A DNA stretch of 64,000 nucleotides. Origin: Terribacillus halophilus (GTDB lineage: Bacteria > Bacillota > Bacilli > Bacillales > Amphibacillaceae). Under the pieces are notes generated by a model that worked only from the letters and a program-made list of their open reading frames with translations, made no database searches and was not told where the DNA came from. The DNA lies in the NCBI RefSeq assembly GCF_900162685.1, contig NZ_LT727828.1, forward strand, positions 393,703 through 457,702, given 5' to 3'. Every line of letters starts with the position of its first letter. Position 1 is the first letter of the stretch. The translations under genes and the position numbers were made by a program. Below are positions 34,327 to 42,698 of this stretch, one piece after another.

Positions 34327-35082
34327 CTAGTTATTCTCTTTCGTTAGAACATCAGCTAATGAAACATTACCGCCGAATAAGTCGAGTGCACTTCCGATTG
34401 TATAACACATGTTATGATTCGTTAATTTTCGGAAGAGGTCGATATCTTCCAAGGAGCGTATTCCCCCAGCGTATGTTGCTATTACTGGCATGTGAGCGGC
34501 CAAATGACGGACAAGCTCTTCTTGGATGCCATTTTGTTTTCCTTCTACGTCCACGGCATGAATGAGGAATTCATCGCAATAAGCAGCGAGCGCTGTTAAA
34601 TTCGCAGCGTTAACTTCAAAATCGCTCCGTTTCGTCCACCGATCTGTGGCAACGAACCATTTTCCGTCATGGTACGTACAGCTCAAATCAATAACAAGTC
34701 GATCTTTGCCGACTGTTTCTGTTATTTTTCGCAGTCTGTCTTCATCTAATATACCGTCATGAAAAATATAAGAGGTGACAATAACGTGACTTGCACCAGC
34801 CTCCAGGTAAGCTGCCGCATTCTCAGGATTGATACCGCCTCCGATTTGTAACCCACCGGGATAAGCTTGAAGTGCTTCTTTTGCTGCTTGCTCATTACCA
34901 GGTCCGAGCATGATAACATGTCCTCCTGAAACTTGTTTTTCCTGAAATAACGCAGCATAGTGTGCAGCGCTGTGGGAAGAGACAAAGTTCTCCACCACTT
35001 TGTCATTTTCTGACGTAATGGAAGAGCCGACAATTTGCTTTACTTGTCCATTATGTAGATCAATACAAGGTCGAAATAACAA
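34327..35082 (-). CDS. hisA: Eukaryotic-type HisA (ProFAR isomerase, HIS6-like)
   Basis: A 251-residue TIM-barrel protein. It matches yeast HIS6 in order and spacing rather than ordinary bacterial HisA: CIDLHNGQVKQIVGSSITS, NFVSSHSAAHYAALF, GGHVIMLGPGN, LQIGGGIN, VIVTSYIF, RLVIDLSC, FLIHAVDVEG, YAGGIRSLEDI and GSALDLFGGN. The reaction would be isomerisation of ProFAR to PRFAR, the fourth step of histidine synthesis. The start is TTG 35082 after GAAGGGGATCGCC; the upstream open frame to 35247 overlaps the neighbouring glycosyltransferase gene antisense to nothing useful. No other his gene is near, so it stands alone. Confidence 0.85.
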   Translation of the reverse strand: MLFRPCIDLHNGQVKQIVGSSITSENDKVVENFVSSHSAAHYAALFQEKQVSGGHVIMLGPGNEQAAKEALQAYPGGLQIGGGINPENAAAYLEAGASHVIVTSYIFHDGILDEDRLRKITETVGKDRLVIDLSCTYHDGKWFVATDRWTKRSDFEVNAANLTALAAYCDEFLIHAVDVEGKQNGIQEELVRHLAAHMPVIATYAGGIRSLEDIDLFRKLTNHNMCYTIGSALDLFGGNVSLADVLTKENN

Positions 35083-35123
35083 GGCGATCCCCTTCTTTCT
35101 GTCTATTGCTCCAAGTATAAAGC

Positions 35124-35149
35124 AAAAATGCCGCCCTAGGAAAGGGCGG
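35124..35149 (-). terminator. Terminator of the membrane glycosyltransferase gene
   Basis: CCGCCCT and AGGGCGG form a 7-bp stem; on the minus strand it is followed by CATTTTTG. It separates this gene from hisA. Confidence 0.75.
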
Positions 35150-35159
35150 GTTATTACAG

Positions 35160-36677
35160 TTATGCTTGATGTCTGCCTCGCAGTGTCCAAATCTGATAGA
35201 CCATAATAAGAGACATCAAGATGGTCAAGCCGGTTAAACCAATCCATCCAGCCATTAAGTAAGGACTTGTCGCTTCTTGGACTGCCTCACTCGTCAGGTA
35301 ATCGCGGAAATAGTAACAAGCGAAAATGACAAGACTAATGACTAACAGTAAAGCAAGTACACCTTGAACGAGCTTGCTTTTCGTTTTGCCTGCTTCTGCT
35401 TGATATTGGTTTGCCCAGCCATCTTTTTTATCATTGGATAGTTTTTCGCCCCAAACTTGAGCAAAAGTCATCAAATTTACCCATAAATAAATTTCCGGAC
35501 TTATGAGCAAAAACGCGAGTATGACATCAATGGGTCGATGCATCGGAGTCTTGAGTGCCAGAATAGCATTCAGTAACGAGGCGAGTCCAATTGGGATTAC
35601 CCAAATCCAGGACCACTGAAATTGGTCGGTTGCAATTGCTGAACCAAGCATTAGTACAAAGATGACGCGGATGAGCAAATCCATTAATGATTTCATTTGA
35701 GAACGCCACAAATGACCGGTATGTCTTGTTTTCAACATTAGATCGCGATCGGTAAGCAGGCTGACTGTACCAGAACTCCATTTTACACGCTGATTACGGA
35801 ATGTATGATAAGAGCGCATTGCATCGACAAAACAGCGTGCACGCGGACTGACTAGCGTTTTCCAGCCATTTTTCTGGAGTTGCCAAGTTAGCAGCATATC
35901 TTCTACATCGGAGTCATTTTGCCAAGGACCGTCCAGTTTATTGCTTTGCATGACTTCATATAATGCTTCAGGTCTGAATAACGTCGCCTGGCCGCCAAGC
36001 ACATATGTGCTGCCGCCTCGGTACTGCAAGTTGAGGAGCCAGCTGGCCATGTCTTGCTTCTGCTGATGTGTCCACCACCTAGCCATTGGACCGCCATACT
36101 CTCCGCTGTAAAGCTTCTCTTCATAATAAGGATCATCTTTGGAGAGGAGACTTTTTTTCTTTGGCATACGCATTGTATATTTAGCCATTACGCCGCCAAT
36201 ATTTCGTGCACTCATTAATCCGTCCCATAAGTATTGAAGTGCTCGCGGAGCTAAACGACTATCGGCATCCATTCCGAGTATACCTTTAACAGAACGCTGG
36301 TAAGCTATCTCGTAATCTGTTCGTTCCATTTCGAAGATATCCATATTATCGCCATAAATGTTTTTCCAGACGGCATTCAGCGCTCCAACTTTTCGCTGTT
36401 TGTTATTTTCTGTTACGATAATATTAATAGACAATCCAAGTTCAACGCCCGCTTCCTGAGCAATTTCTTCGGTGCGATCCGTGCAATTATCTGCTACAAC
36501 GAAGACGTCAAGTTCCACACCGCTAGGCAGTACCTGCTCTTTCAATCCCATCAAGCAGTCGTGGATGGCCTTTTCTTCATTGTGAGCGGGGATAAAGGCG
36601 ACAATCCGCGGACGCATATATGTGCGCTTGATTTTAGATAAAGTACGTGTTTCCGTGCTGCCTGGAACAGTGATCAT
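35160..36677 (-). CDS. Membrane glycosyltransferase family 2 (processive-type)
   Basis: A 505-residue protein. The cytosolic GT2 domain (about 20-330) contains VAFIPAHNEEKAIHDCLMGL, VADNCTDRTEE, GMDADSRL (DxD-type metal site), and further QNDSDVEDMLLTW and QRVKWSSG, which resemble the ED and QxxRW motifs of cellulose, hyaluronan and poly-GlcNAc synthases. Four or five C-terminal hydrophobic segments (about 335-495) follow. It could polymerise or export a surface polysaccharide. ATG 36677 follows AAGGAGGAAGCAAGTAAAC. It is a single gene with its own terminator. Confidence 0.85.
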   Translation of the reverse strand: MITVPGSTETRTLSKIKRTYMRPRIVAFIPAHNEEKAIHDCLMGLKEQVLPSGVELDVFVVADNCTDRTEEIAQEAGVELGLSINIIVTENNKQRKVGALNAVWKNIYGDNMDIFEMERTDYEIAYQRSVKGILGMDADSRLAPRALQYLWDGLMSARNIGGVMAKYTMRMPKKKSLLSKDDPYYEEKLYSGEYGGPMARWWTHQQKQDMASWLLNLQYRGGSTYVLGGQATLFRPEALYEVMQSNKLDGPWQNDSDVEDMLLTWQLQKNGWKTLVSPRARCFVDAMRSYHTFRNQRVKWSSGTVSLLTDRDLMLKTRHTGHLWRSQMKSLMDLLIRVIFVLMLGSAIATDQFQWSWIWVIPIGLASLLNAILALKTPMHRPIDVILAFLLISPEIYLWVNLMTFAQVWGEKLSNDKKDGWANQYQAEAGKTKSKLVQGVLALLLVISLVIFACYYFRDYLTSEAVQEATSPYLMAGWIGLTGLTILMSLIMVYQIWTLRGRHQA

Positions 36678-36938
36678 GTTTACTTGCTTCCTCCTTTTGA
36701 AATTAAGCGAGCAGGCTTATCGGAAGTTAACACATGCTGTCATAAGATACACGAGATGAATCTGCTCAAGCTTACTTACTGGTTCTTAAGTCACATAATA
36801 GCACAGAAGAATGCTGTTGGAAGGCAGAATCGTTAGTCAAATAAAGGGGTTATTCGCTAACCATTGGTCAACTCTTGTTGAATGATGTGGGATTTATTTA
36901 CAGTTCTTTTGTTCTAGATAGAAAGGGTGTATAGGTAA

Positions 36939-37607
36939 ATGGATACGAACATACAAGAAATAGAACAGCATATGCTGGAAAACAAACGAACAGATACCCT
37001 TGTCTTCGGGATGGGATGCTTCTGGAGTCCGGAAGCGAATTTCGGACAGCTGCCAGGAGTTCTTCATACACGGGTTGGTTTCGCGGGAGGAACAAAAACA
37101 AATCCGACATACCGCCAAATGGGAGACCATACAGAGACGGTGGAAGTAACTTTTGATTTGGATGTGATATCGCTTGAGCAGCTGCTGCGTAAGTTCTGGC
37201 AAGATCACAATCCAAATCGAGCTGTGTATAAGGAAAGACAGTACATTAGTCTTTTGCTTTATCGCAATGCCGATCAGAAGCGCGTGATGGAAATGGTTAA
37301 ACGGCATTTGGAAACCGAACAAGATGATACGTTTTATACAGAAATAGCGCCGTTACACCAATTCGCTGAAGCGGAGCCGCATCACCAAAAATACTATTTA
37401 AAACGGTTTAAACGAGCGACGGAACAGCTGATGACTTGTTTTCCTAATGAAGCTGGCTTTCATCATTCAACAATCGTGGCACGGCTGAATGGATTTGTCA
37501 GAGAGTACGGAACCTTAGCAGCTATTAAACAGGAAGTTACACAATGGAGCATTTCAGAAGAAGAGATTTTGCACCTTCAGCAGCTGCTTGATCGATTGAA
37601 ATGGTAG
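36939..37607 (+). CDS. msrA: Peptide methionine-S-sulfoxide reductase
   Basis: A 222-residue repair enzyme. The catalytic C27 is in GMGCFW; GFAGG, YRQMGDHTETVEVTFD and the FWQDHNPN segment are conserved. It has a C-terminal extension beyond the usual core (about 180 residues), with GFVREYGTLAAIKQEVTQW. No MsrB domain is fused. It is directly followed by the GNAT gene. Confidence 0.93.
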   Translation: MDTNIQEIEQHMLENKRTDTLVFGMGCFWSPEANFGQLPGVLHTRVGFAGGTKTNPTYRQMGDHTETVEVTFDLDVISLEQLLRKFWQDHNPNRAVYKERQYISLLLYRNADQKRVMEMVKRHLETEQDDTFYTEIAPLHQFAEAEPHHQKYYLKRFKRATEQLMTCFPNEAGFHHSTIVARLNGFVREYGTLAAIKQEVTQWSISEEEILHLQQLLDRLKW

Positions 37608-37616
37608 GTGACCGTG

Positions 37617-38336
37617 ATGTCATTTCAGTACAACCTATTCCCTAATCAAATCGACATTGAACAAGTTGATAAGAACGTGAGTGTTCAGGAACTTCGCAGT
37701 TTGGTTGAGAAAGCAAATACAGAAATAGATCAAAATCCTTCTATTCATGTTCGAGTCATTATATATACAGAGGATGAAAGTTATGACACACTTCATAGCG
37801 AACTGCTCGATTATGGGTATAATCTGTTCGCTAAAAAGTATGTCTATCAGAAACAGCTGGCAAATGAACAAATGCTCCCAACTTATTATCGATGGGAAGC
37901 TGTGGGAATGGGCGAAACTACTGAAAATAAGTTTTTGAAAGTATGGGAGGCTTGTATGGTGGACTCGGCTAACAAAGCTTCCACGCGCCCTGCAGAATTT
38001 CAGCTGCAGGATGTGAAAGACCTGTTGGGAGATAATTGGCAGATGAGCTGCCGTATCATCTATCAGGGTGACGTACCAATTGCTATGACAATTCCGCATT
38101 TGGAACCAGGAAAAGATGGGGAGGGGCGCATCTATTATATCGGTTCTTTGCCAACTGTGCGTGGACAAGGTTTAGGGCAGCTCGTTCATGCGGCCAGCTT
38201 ATTTATGCTTCAAGAAATGGGAGCTGTTGTATACGAAGGCAGCACGCATGCTGCCAATTTACCAATGCAGCGTGTTTTCAAAAAGAATGGCTGTATAAAA
38301 GAAAAGCGAATTGCAACGTATTACAAAGGAATGTGA
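37617..38336 (+). CDS. GNAT-family N-acetyltransferase
   Basis: A 239-residue protein with two halves. The acetyl-CoA site is in the C-terminal part: IYYIGSLPTVRGQGLGQLVHAASLFML holds the R/Q-x-x-G-x-G/A loop (VRGQGLGQ). STHAANLPMQRVFKKNGC is the typical end of the fold. The acceptor substrate is unknown. It begins 9 bases after the msrA stop with TAGGTG as ribosome-binding site, so the two are co-transcribed. Confidence 0.87.
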   Translation: MSFQYNLFPNQIDIEQVDKNVSVQELRSLVEKANTEIDQNPSIHVRVIIYTEDESYDTLHSELLDYGYNLFAKKYVYQKQLANEQMLPTYYRWEAVGMGETTENKFLKVWEACMVDSANKASTRPAEFQLQDVKDLLGDNWQMSCRIIYQGDVPIAMTIPHLEPGKDGEGRIYYIGSLPTVRGQGLGQLVHAASLFMLQEMGAVVYEGSTHAANLPMQRVFKKNGCIKEKRIATYYKGM

Positions 38337-38409
38337 CAACTATTTATGTCATATTTCGCTATACTAGAAAAGAAAGTACATAGGACACTATCTGAGGGGG
38401 AAAAGGTAT

Positions 38410-39231
38410 ATGTATAAACTTGTTGCAATTGATATGGATGGCACATTGTTGAATGATCAGCATGAAGTAACAATGGAGGTGCATGAAGCGCTTCAGGAAG
38501 CCAAAAAACGTGGTGTGAAGATTGTGCTTTGCACAGGCAGACCGATAAATGGCGTGTATCGTTATCTGGAAGAATTGGTTTTAAATGAAGACGGAGACTT
38601 TGTTATCGCTTTTAATGGGGCGCTTGTTCAAAACGCGCATACGAATGAAGTAGTCTCGCAGTTATCTTTAACGCATGATGACTTTATTGATTTACATCAG
38701 CTTAGTTTGACACTTGAAACACCAATGCATTATTTCGATGCAGAAAACTTATATACTTCCAATCGGGATATTAGTAACTATACAGTTCTGGAATCTTATA
38801 TGACGAAAATGCCGCTTCATTACCGTACAGTAGATGAAATTCCGCAGGAGGTGCTTATTCCGAAAATCATGTATATTGATGAACCAGCACGCCTGAGTGA
38901 GACAATTGACAATGTACCGGAAGAATGGAAAAAACGATACACGATGGTGCAGAGTGCACCATATTTCTATGAAATTCTGCATCCAGAAGCAAGCAAGGGG
39001 AATGCCGTGAAGCAGCTTGCGGAACAGCTCGGAATTAAACAAGAGGAAGTAATGGCGATTGGCGACAATGGCAATGACTTATCTATGATTCAGTATGCGG
39101 GCTGTGGCGTTGCGATGGAAAATGCAATTCCAGCAATCAAGGAAGCGGCTGATTATATCACTACCTCTAATAATGCGCATGGAGTGGCAGAAGCAATTCG
39201 TGAAAAGATATTGAAGGTGAACGAAGCATGA
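38410..39231 (+). CDS. Cof-type HAD sugar/nucleotide phosphatase
   Basis: A 273-residue HAD phosphatase of the Cof/YidA class. Motif I is AIDMDGTLLN (nucleophile Asp near residue 8), motif II LCTGR, motif III Lys near SKGNAVKQL, and motif IV GDNGNDLSMI. A C2-type cap lies between motifs II and III. These enzymes dephosphorylate sugar phosphates or FMN-like compounds. It overlaps the next gene by 4 bases (ATGA). Confidence 0.92.
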   Translation: MYKLVAIDMDGTLLNDQHEVTMEVHEALQEAKKRGVKIVLCTGRPINGVYRYLEELVLNEDGDFVIAFNGALVQNAHTNEVVSQLSLTHDDFIDLHQLSLTLETPMHYFDAENLYTSNRDISNYTVLESYMTKMPLHYRTVDEIPQEVLIPKIMYIDEPARLSETIDNVPEEWKKRYTMVQSAPYFYEILHPEASKGNAVKQLAEQLGIKQEEVMAIGDNGNDLSMIQYAGCGVAMENAIPAIKEAADYITTSNNAHGVAEAIREKILKVNEA

Positions 39232-40106
39232 TTTGTATTGAGAATGATCTATTGAAGGTGGAAGTAGCTGAATTAGGTGCCGAAGTGCGCAGTGTCTTCC
39301 ATAAGGATACAGAGATTTCTTATATGTGGAGCGGAGATGCTGCCTATTGGGGTCGTGTGTCGCCCGTCTTATTCCCGATTGTCGGACGATTGAAGGATAA
39401 TCAGTATAAAGCGGAAGGGAACACGTACGAACTTTCACAGCACGGTTTTCTGCGCGATGCAAAGTTTCAAGTGTTCCGCGCTAACAAATCTGCTGTTACA
39501 TTCATTTTGGAATCTAATGGGGGTTACAAGGAAGTCTATCCTTATGAATTCCGTGTAGAGATTTCTTATCACTTGGATCAAGATAAGTTGTCCGTTGATT
39601 GGAAAGTGACTAATCTAGAGCAAGTGAAGACGATGTATTTCTCCATTGGAGCTCATCCGGCTTTTCGAATCCCGCTTGTACCGGGAGAAGAAACAGCAGA
39701 TTATAAGCTTCAATTGAAACCCGTGCAAGGCAAGCAAGTAACCGCTTATGAACTAGTTGATGGCTTGATTCAGAAGAATGGTCAGCCAACAGTACTGCCG
39801 GCGACACCAGTTAAAGCAGATCTTTTTGCAAACGATGCGCTCGTATACGACCACATTGAAGAAGTGCATCTTCAATCAGAAAAAGGGAATGGCGTCGCTG
39901 TTGCAATGTCTGGTTTCCCATTTGTTGGTATATGGTCAAAATATGACCAAGCAACAGAAACGATGGCACCTTTTATCTGTATCGAGCCATGGTTCGGGAT
40001 TGCTGATACAGTAGATTCAATGGGAGAGTTTTCGCAGAAGACAGGTATCCAGCAGCTTCTTCCGCAAAATGATTTCCGTTCTACTTATACGATGACGTTC
40101 CATTAA
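39228..40106 (+). CDS. Aldose 1-epimerase family protein (LacX-like)
   Basis: A 292-residue galactose-mutarotase-like beta-sandwich protein. WGRVSPVLFPIVGRLKD and FSIGAHPAFRIPL are characteristic of the LacX/YeaD branch, with the conserved His in GAHPAF. It likely interconverts anomers of a sugar or sugar phosphate. The ATGA overlap with the HAD phosphatase indicates translational coupling and a shared substrate class. Confidence 0.9.
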   Translation: MICIENDLLKVEVAELGAEVRSVFHKDTEISYMWSGDAAYWGRVSPVLFPIVGRLKDNQYKAEGNTYELSQHGFLRDAKFQVFRANKSAVTFILESNGGYKEVYPYEFRVEISYHLDQDKLSVDWKVTNLEQVKTMYFSIGAHPAFRIPLVPGEETADYKLQLKPVQGKQVTAYELVDGLIQKNGQPTVLPATPVKADLFANDALVYDHIEEVHLQSEKGNGVAVAMSGFPFVGIWSKYDQATETMAPFICIEPWFGIADTVDSMGEFSQKTGIQQLLPQNDFRSTYTMTFH

Positions 40107-40110
40107 ATAA

Positions 40111-40140
40111 GACGCCGCTGTTTCCGAACAGCGGTCTTTC
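40111..40140 (+). terminator. Terminator
   Basis: CCGCTGTT and GAACAGCGG form an 8-bp stem with loop TCC-type, followed by TCTTTC. Confidence 0.7.
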
Positions 40141-40465
40141 TATGCGGGACGCATTCTGTAAAAGAGATCGAGAAATCGTGTATACATACAGCTTGTAAAG
40201 CGAAACTAAAAGGAGAGTAAATACCCTGTGTAAAAGCGCTTAATTTTGCGTTATACTAATTCAATTAGACAGGCTTGTCTTCTTCCCATTATCCTTGTAC
40301 AATGCGAGACATAAGTTAGAATATTTCCAATACATTTATTTTTCACATGATGCTACGTAATGACGAATTAATATGGCATAATAGGACTCGTTGTGAAAAA
40401 AATGTTTTACTTTGATGAGTAATGTCGTCTAAAGCTTATGGCAAAAGGCGCGAAAGGGGAGCATC
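40141..40465. other. Long leader/intergenic region before nupC
   Basis: This 325-base stretch holds no credible gene. TTATACTAATT near 40252 is a -10-like element, and AAAGCGCTT near 40236 is a partial cre-like palindrome (11 of 14 positions). I see no riboswitch or operator that I can name. Confidence 0.4.
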
Positions 40466-41650
40466 ATGAGTTACATTATTGGTATCATTGGTTTATTCGT
40501 ATTTATGGGGTTAGCATGGATAGCTAGTTCAAATAAAAAAATGGTGAAGATTCGCCCGATTATTATCATGATTGTGCTGCAGCTTGTATTCGGTTACATC
40601 CTCTTGAATACAGGAGCAGGAAACGTGTTGGTAGGAAGTATATCAACAGGATTTAATCAACTGCTCATTTATGCAGCAGAAGGAATCACCTTTGTTTTTG
40701 GCGGACTTGTGAACCCTGAAGAATCTACTTTCTTCATGAATGTTCTGCTTCCAATTGTTTTCATTTCAGCATTAATTGGAATTCTGCAATACTGGCGCAT
40801 TTTGCCGTTCCTTATTAAATATATCGGAATTGCACTTAGCAAGGTGAATGGACTTGGGAAGCTGGAGTCCTACAACGCAGTTGCCTCAGCTGTACTAGGA
40901 CAATCAGAAGTATTTATCTCTCTGAAAAAACAGCTTGGCTTGTTGCCGCGTCATCGTTTATATACACTTTGTGCATCTGCAATGTCTACTGTGTCGATGT
41001 CGATTGTCGGCTCTTATATGACAATGCTTGAGCCGCGTTATGTTGTAACAGCGCTTGTTTTGAACTTGTTTGGCGGATTTATCATTGCTTTGATTATTAA
41101 TCCGTATGATGTAGACCCAGAAGAAGATATGATTGAGGAAGAAAAAGGCGAAAAACAAACCTTCTTTGAAATGCTTGGAGAATACATAATGGATGGTTTC
41201 AAAGTGGCTGTAGTCGTAGCAGCAATGCTAATCGGCTTTGTTGCCTTAATTGCCATGATTAATGGTATCTTTGATGCTATATTCGGTATTAACTTCCAAG
41301 AACTGCTTGGATACGTGTTTGCGCCATTTGCATTCTTAATGGGTATTCCTTGGTCACAAGCGATTGATGCAGGGAGCATTATGGCTACAAAAATGGTATC
41401 GAATGAATTTGTTGCGATGCAGACGCTAGACAGCGGGATTTACGTGTTAAGCGATCGTGTTACTGCAATTGTTTCCGTATTCCTCGTTTCTTTTGCGAAC
41501 TTCTCTTCCATCGGTATTATTGCTGGTGCCGTGAAAGGTCTCAACGAGAAACAAGGGAATACGGTAGCGAAGTTTGGTCTGAAACTTCTATACGGTGCAA
41601 CATTAGTCAGCTTCTTATCTGCAACAATCGTCGGATTGTTATATTGGTAA
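40466..41650 (+). CDS. nupC: Concentrative nucleoside transporter
   Basis: A 394-residue CNT-family cation/nucleoside symporter with about 8-10 membrane segments. Conserved stretches include GFVFGGLVNPE-like FVFGGLVNPEESTFF, GKLESYNAVASAVLGQSEVFI, ASAMSTVSMSIVGSYMTML and FVAMQTLDS. B. subtilis NupC has almost the same length (393). AAAGGGGAGCATC precedes the ATG. It is a single gene. Confidence 0.93.
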   Translation: MSYIIGIIGLFVFMGLAWIASSNKKMVKIRPIIIMIVLQLVFGYILLNTGAGNVLVGSISTGFNQLLIYAAEGITFVFGGLVNPEESTFFMNVLLPIVFISALIGILQYWRILPFLIKYIGIALSKVNGLGKLESYNAVASAVLGQSEVFISLKKQLGLLPRHRLYTLCASAMSTVSMSIVGSYMTMLEPRYVVTALVLNLFGGFIIALIINPYDVDPEEDMIEEEKGEKQTFFEMLGEYIMDGFKVAVVVAAMLIGFVALIAMINGIFDAIFGINFQELLGYVFAPFAFLMGIPWSQAIDAGSIMATKMVSNEFVAMQTLDSGIYVLSDRVTAIVSVFLVSFANFSSIGIIAGAVKGLNEKQGNTVAKFGLKLLYGATLVSFLSATIVGLLYW

Positions 41651-41654
41651 TTAG

Positions 41655-41686
41655 AAGAACATCACGGAAACGTGGTGTTCTTTTTT
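41655..41686 (+). terminator. Terminator after nupC
   Basis: AAGAACATCACG and CGTGGTGTTCTT form a 12-bp stem with loop GAAA, followed by T residues. Confidence 0.9.
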
Positions 41687-41691
41687 GTTAC

Positions 41692-41720
41692 TTGACGTTA
41701 ATGGCTTTCTAAAATATACT
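41692..41720 (+). promoter_or_regulatory. Promoter of the dioxygenase-like gene
   Basis: TTGACG (41692-41697), a 17-base spacer and TATACT (41715-41720). The -10 overlaps the palindrome 41718-41738. Confidence 0.75.
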
Positions 41721-41738
41721 TACTTACATTAAGTAAGT
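41718..41738 (+). promoter_or_regulatory. Perfect palindromic operator (MarR/HxlR-type)
   Basis: ACTTACTTA and TAAGTAAGT are perfect inverted 9-base arms around CAT. The position over the -10 and start point suits a repressor. In B. subtilis catDE is repressed by the MarR/DUF24 regulators YodB and CatR in response to quinones; a comparable sensor is inferred. Confidence 0.7.
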
Positions 41739-41756
41739 GATTGAGGGGGAGCTTTT

Positions 41757-42611
41757 ATCTTTTATCAACAACCGCCGCAAACCTATGTTGGCCAAGTGAA
41801 ATTACGAGTAGCAAATCTCCATCGATCCGTAGACTATTATACAAATGTAATCGGTTTGCAAGTAATCGAAGAGGAAACAGGCAGAGCCGCGCTTGGTTCA
41901 GACACTGATATTTTGCTGTATCTTGAGGAAGGCAAAGAGCTTAAGCAGAAGCCAGATCGGCATGCCGGTCTCTATCACTTCGCATTGCTGCTACCCTCAA
42001 GAAAAGATTTGGCAGATGTAGTTAAATTCTATGTGCTGCATCGGGTAGCATTCGGAGCATCAGATCATGGTGTTAGTGAAGCGATATATCTGAATGACCC
42101 TGATGGAAATGGCATTGAGATATACGCAGATAAGCAAGACACAAGTTGGAAATGGGAAAACGGAGAAGTTCAAATGACAACCGATCCGCTTGATGGACAG
42201 GACCTGCTAAAAGAAACTACCGAGGGGGAATGGACGGGTCTTCCGGCAGGTACTGTCATCGGCCATATACACTTGTATATGCGGCATATCGGTGAAGCAG
42301 CAGCATTTTATAACAATGTATTAGGATTCGAGACGGTTGTTTCAGGATATCCTGGCGCTTTATTTGTCTCCACAGGCCATTATCATCATCATATCGGACT
42401 CAATACGTGGCATGGAGCAAATGCACCTTCTATTAGTATAGATGAAGCTGGCATGGATTGGTTTACGATTGTCTATCCAGATGAAGATGTCCGTCGGCAA
42501 GCAATCGAAAGGGCAGAAGCAGCAGGTTTGGAAGTGAAACAGGAAAAATACACGTACTCACTCCAAGACCCGGTTGGTTCGACGGTAAAACTTACAGTAT
42601 ACAATAAATGA
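41757..42611 (+). CDS. catE: Catechol-2,3-dioxygenase-like VOC protein
   Basis: About 284 residues with two vicinal-oxygen-chelate repeats (about 10-125 and 165-275). YLNDPDGNGIEIYAD and GHIHLYMRHIGEAAAFYNNVLGFE are typical CatE segments; metal-ligand candidates are His in VGQVKLRV-equivalent GHIHL, His in HHIGLNTWHG and Glu in the GIEIY strand. The frame FYQQPPQTYVGQVKLRV, conserved in this family, lies upstream of the first canonical start (GTG 41796, no ribosome-binding site). GAGGGGGAGC ends 5 bases before ATC 41757, which sits where ATG is expected. I therefore extend to 41757; the start codon is uncertain. Confidence 0.8.
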   Translation: MFYQQPPQTYVGQVKLRVANLHRSVDYYTNVIGLQVIEEETGRAALGSDTDILLYLEEGKELKQKPDRHAGLYHFALLLPSRKDLADVVKFYVLHRVAFGASDHGVSEAIYLNDPDGNGIEIYADKQDTSWKWENGEVQMTTDPLDGQDLLKETTEGEWTGLPAGTVIGHIHLYMRHIGEAAAFYNNVLGFETVVSGYPGALFVSTGHYHHHIGLNTWHGANAPSISIDEAGMDWFTIVYPDEDVRRQAIERAEAAGLEVKQEKYTYSLQDPVGSTVKLTVYNK

Positions 42612-42616
42612 ATAGA

Positions 42617-42649
42617 CGCACGACGGCAGCTGCTGTGGTGCGCCTTTTT
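42617..42649 (+). terminator. Terminator
   Basis: CGCAC-ACGGCAG and CTGCTGT-GTGCG form an interrupted 12-bp stem followed by CCTTTTTG. Confidence 0.75.
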
Positions 42650-42698
42650 GTATTTGTGCCATAATGATAGCAATTATGCAGAAGAAAAGGAGTTAACC

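Noticed and set aside
35083-35247. N-terminal extension of HisA upstream of TTG 35082
   Set aside because: The extension runs over the end of the glycosyltransferase gene and its terminator and has no similarity to HIS6.
36894-37322. Minus-strand open frames over msrA
   Set aside because: They are antisense to a gene with all MsrA motifs; no ribosome-binding site.
40230-40245. cre box before nupC
   Set aside because: The AAAGCGCTT core is present, but the flanking positions fail at three of fourteen consensus bases.
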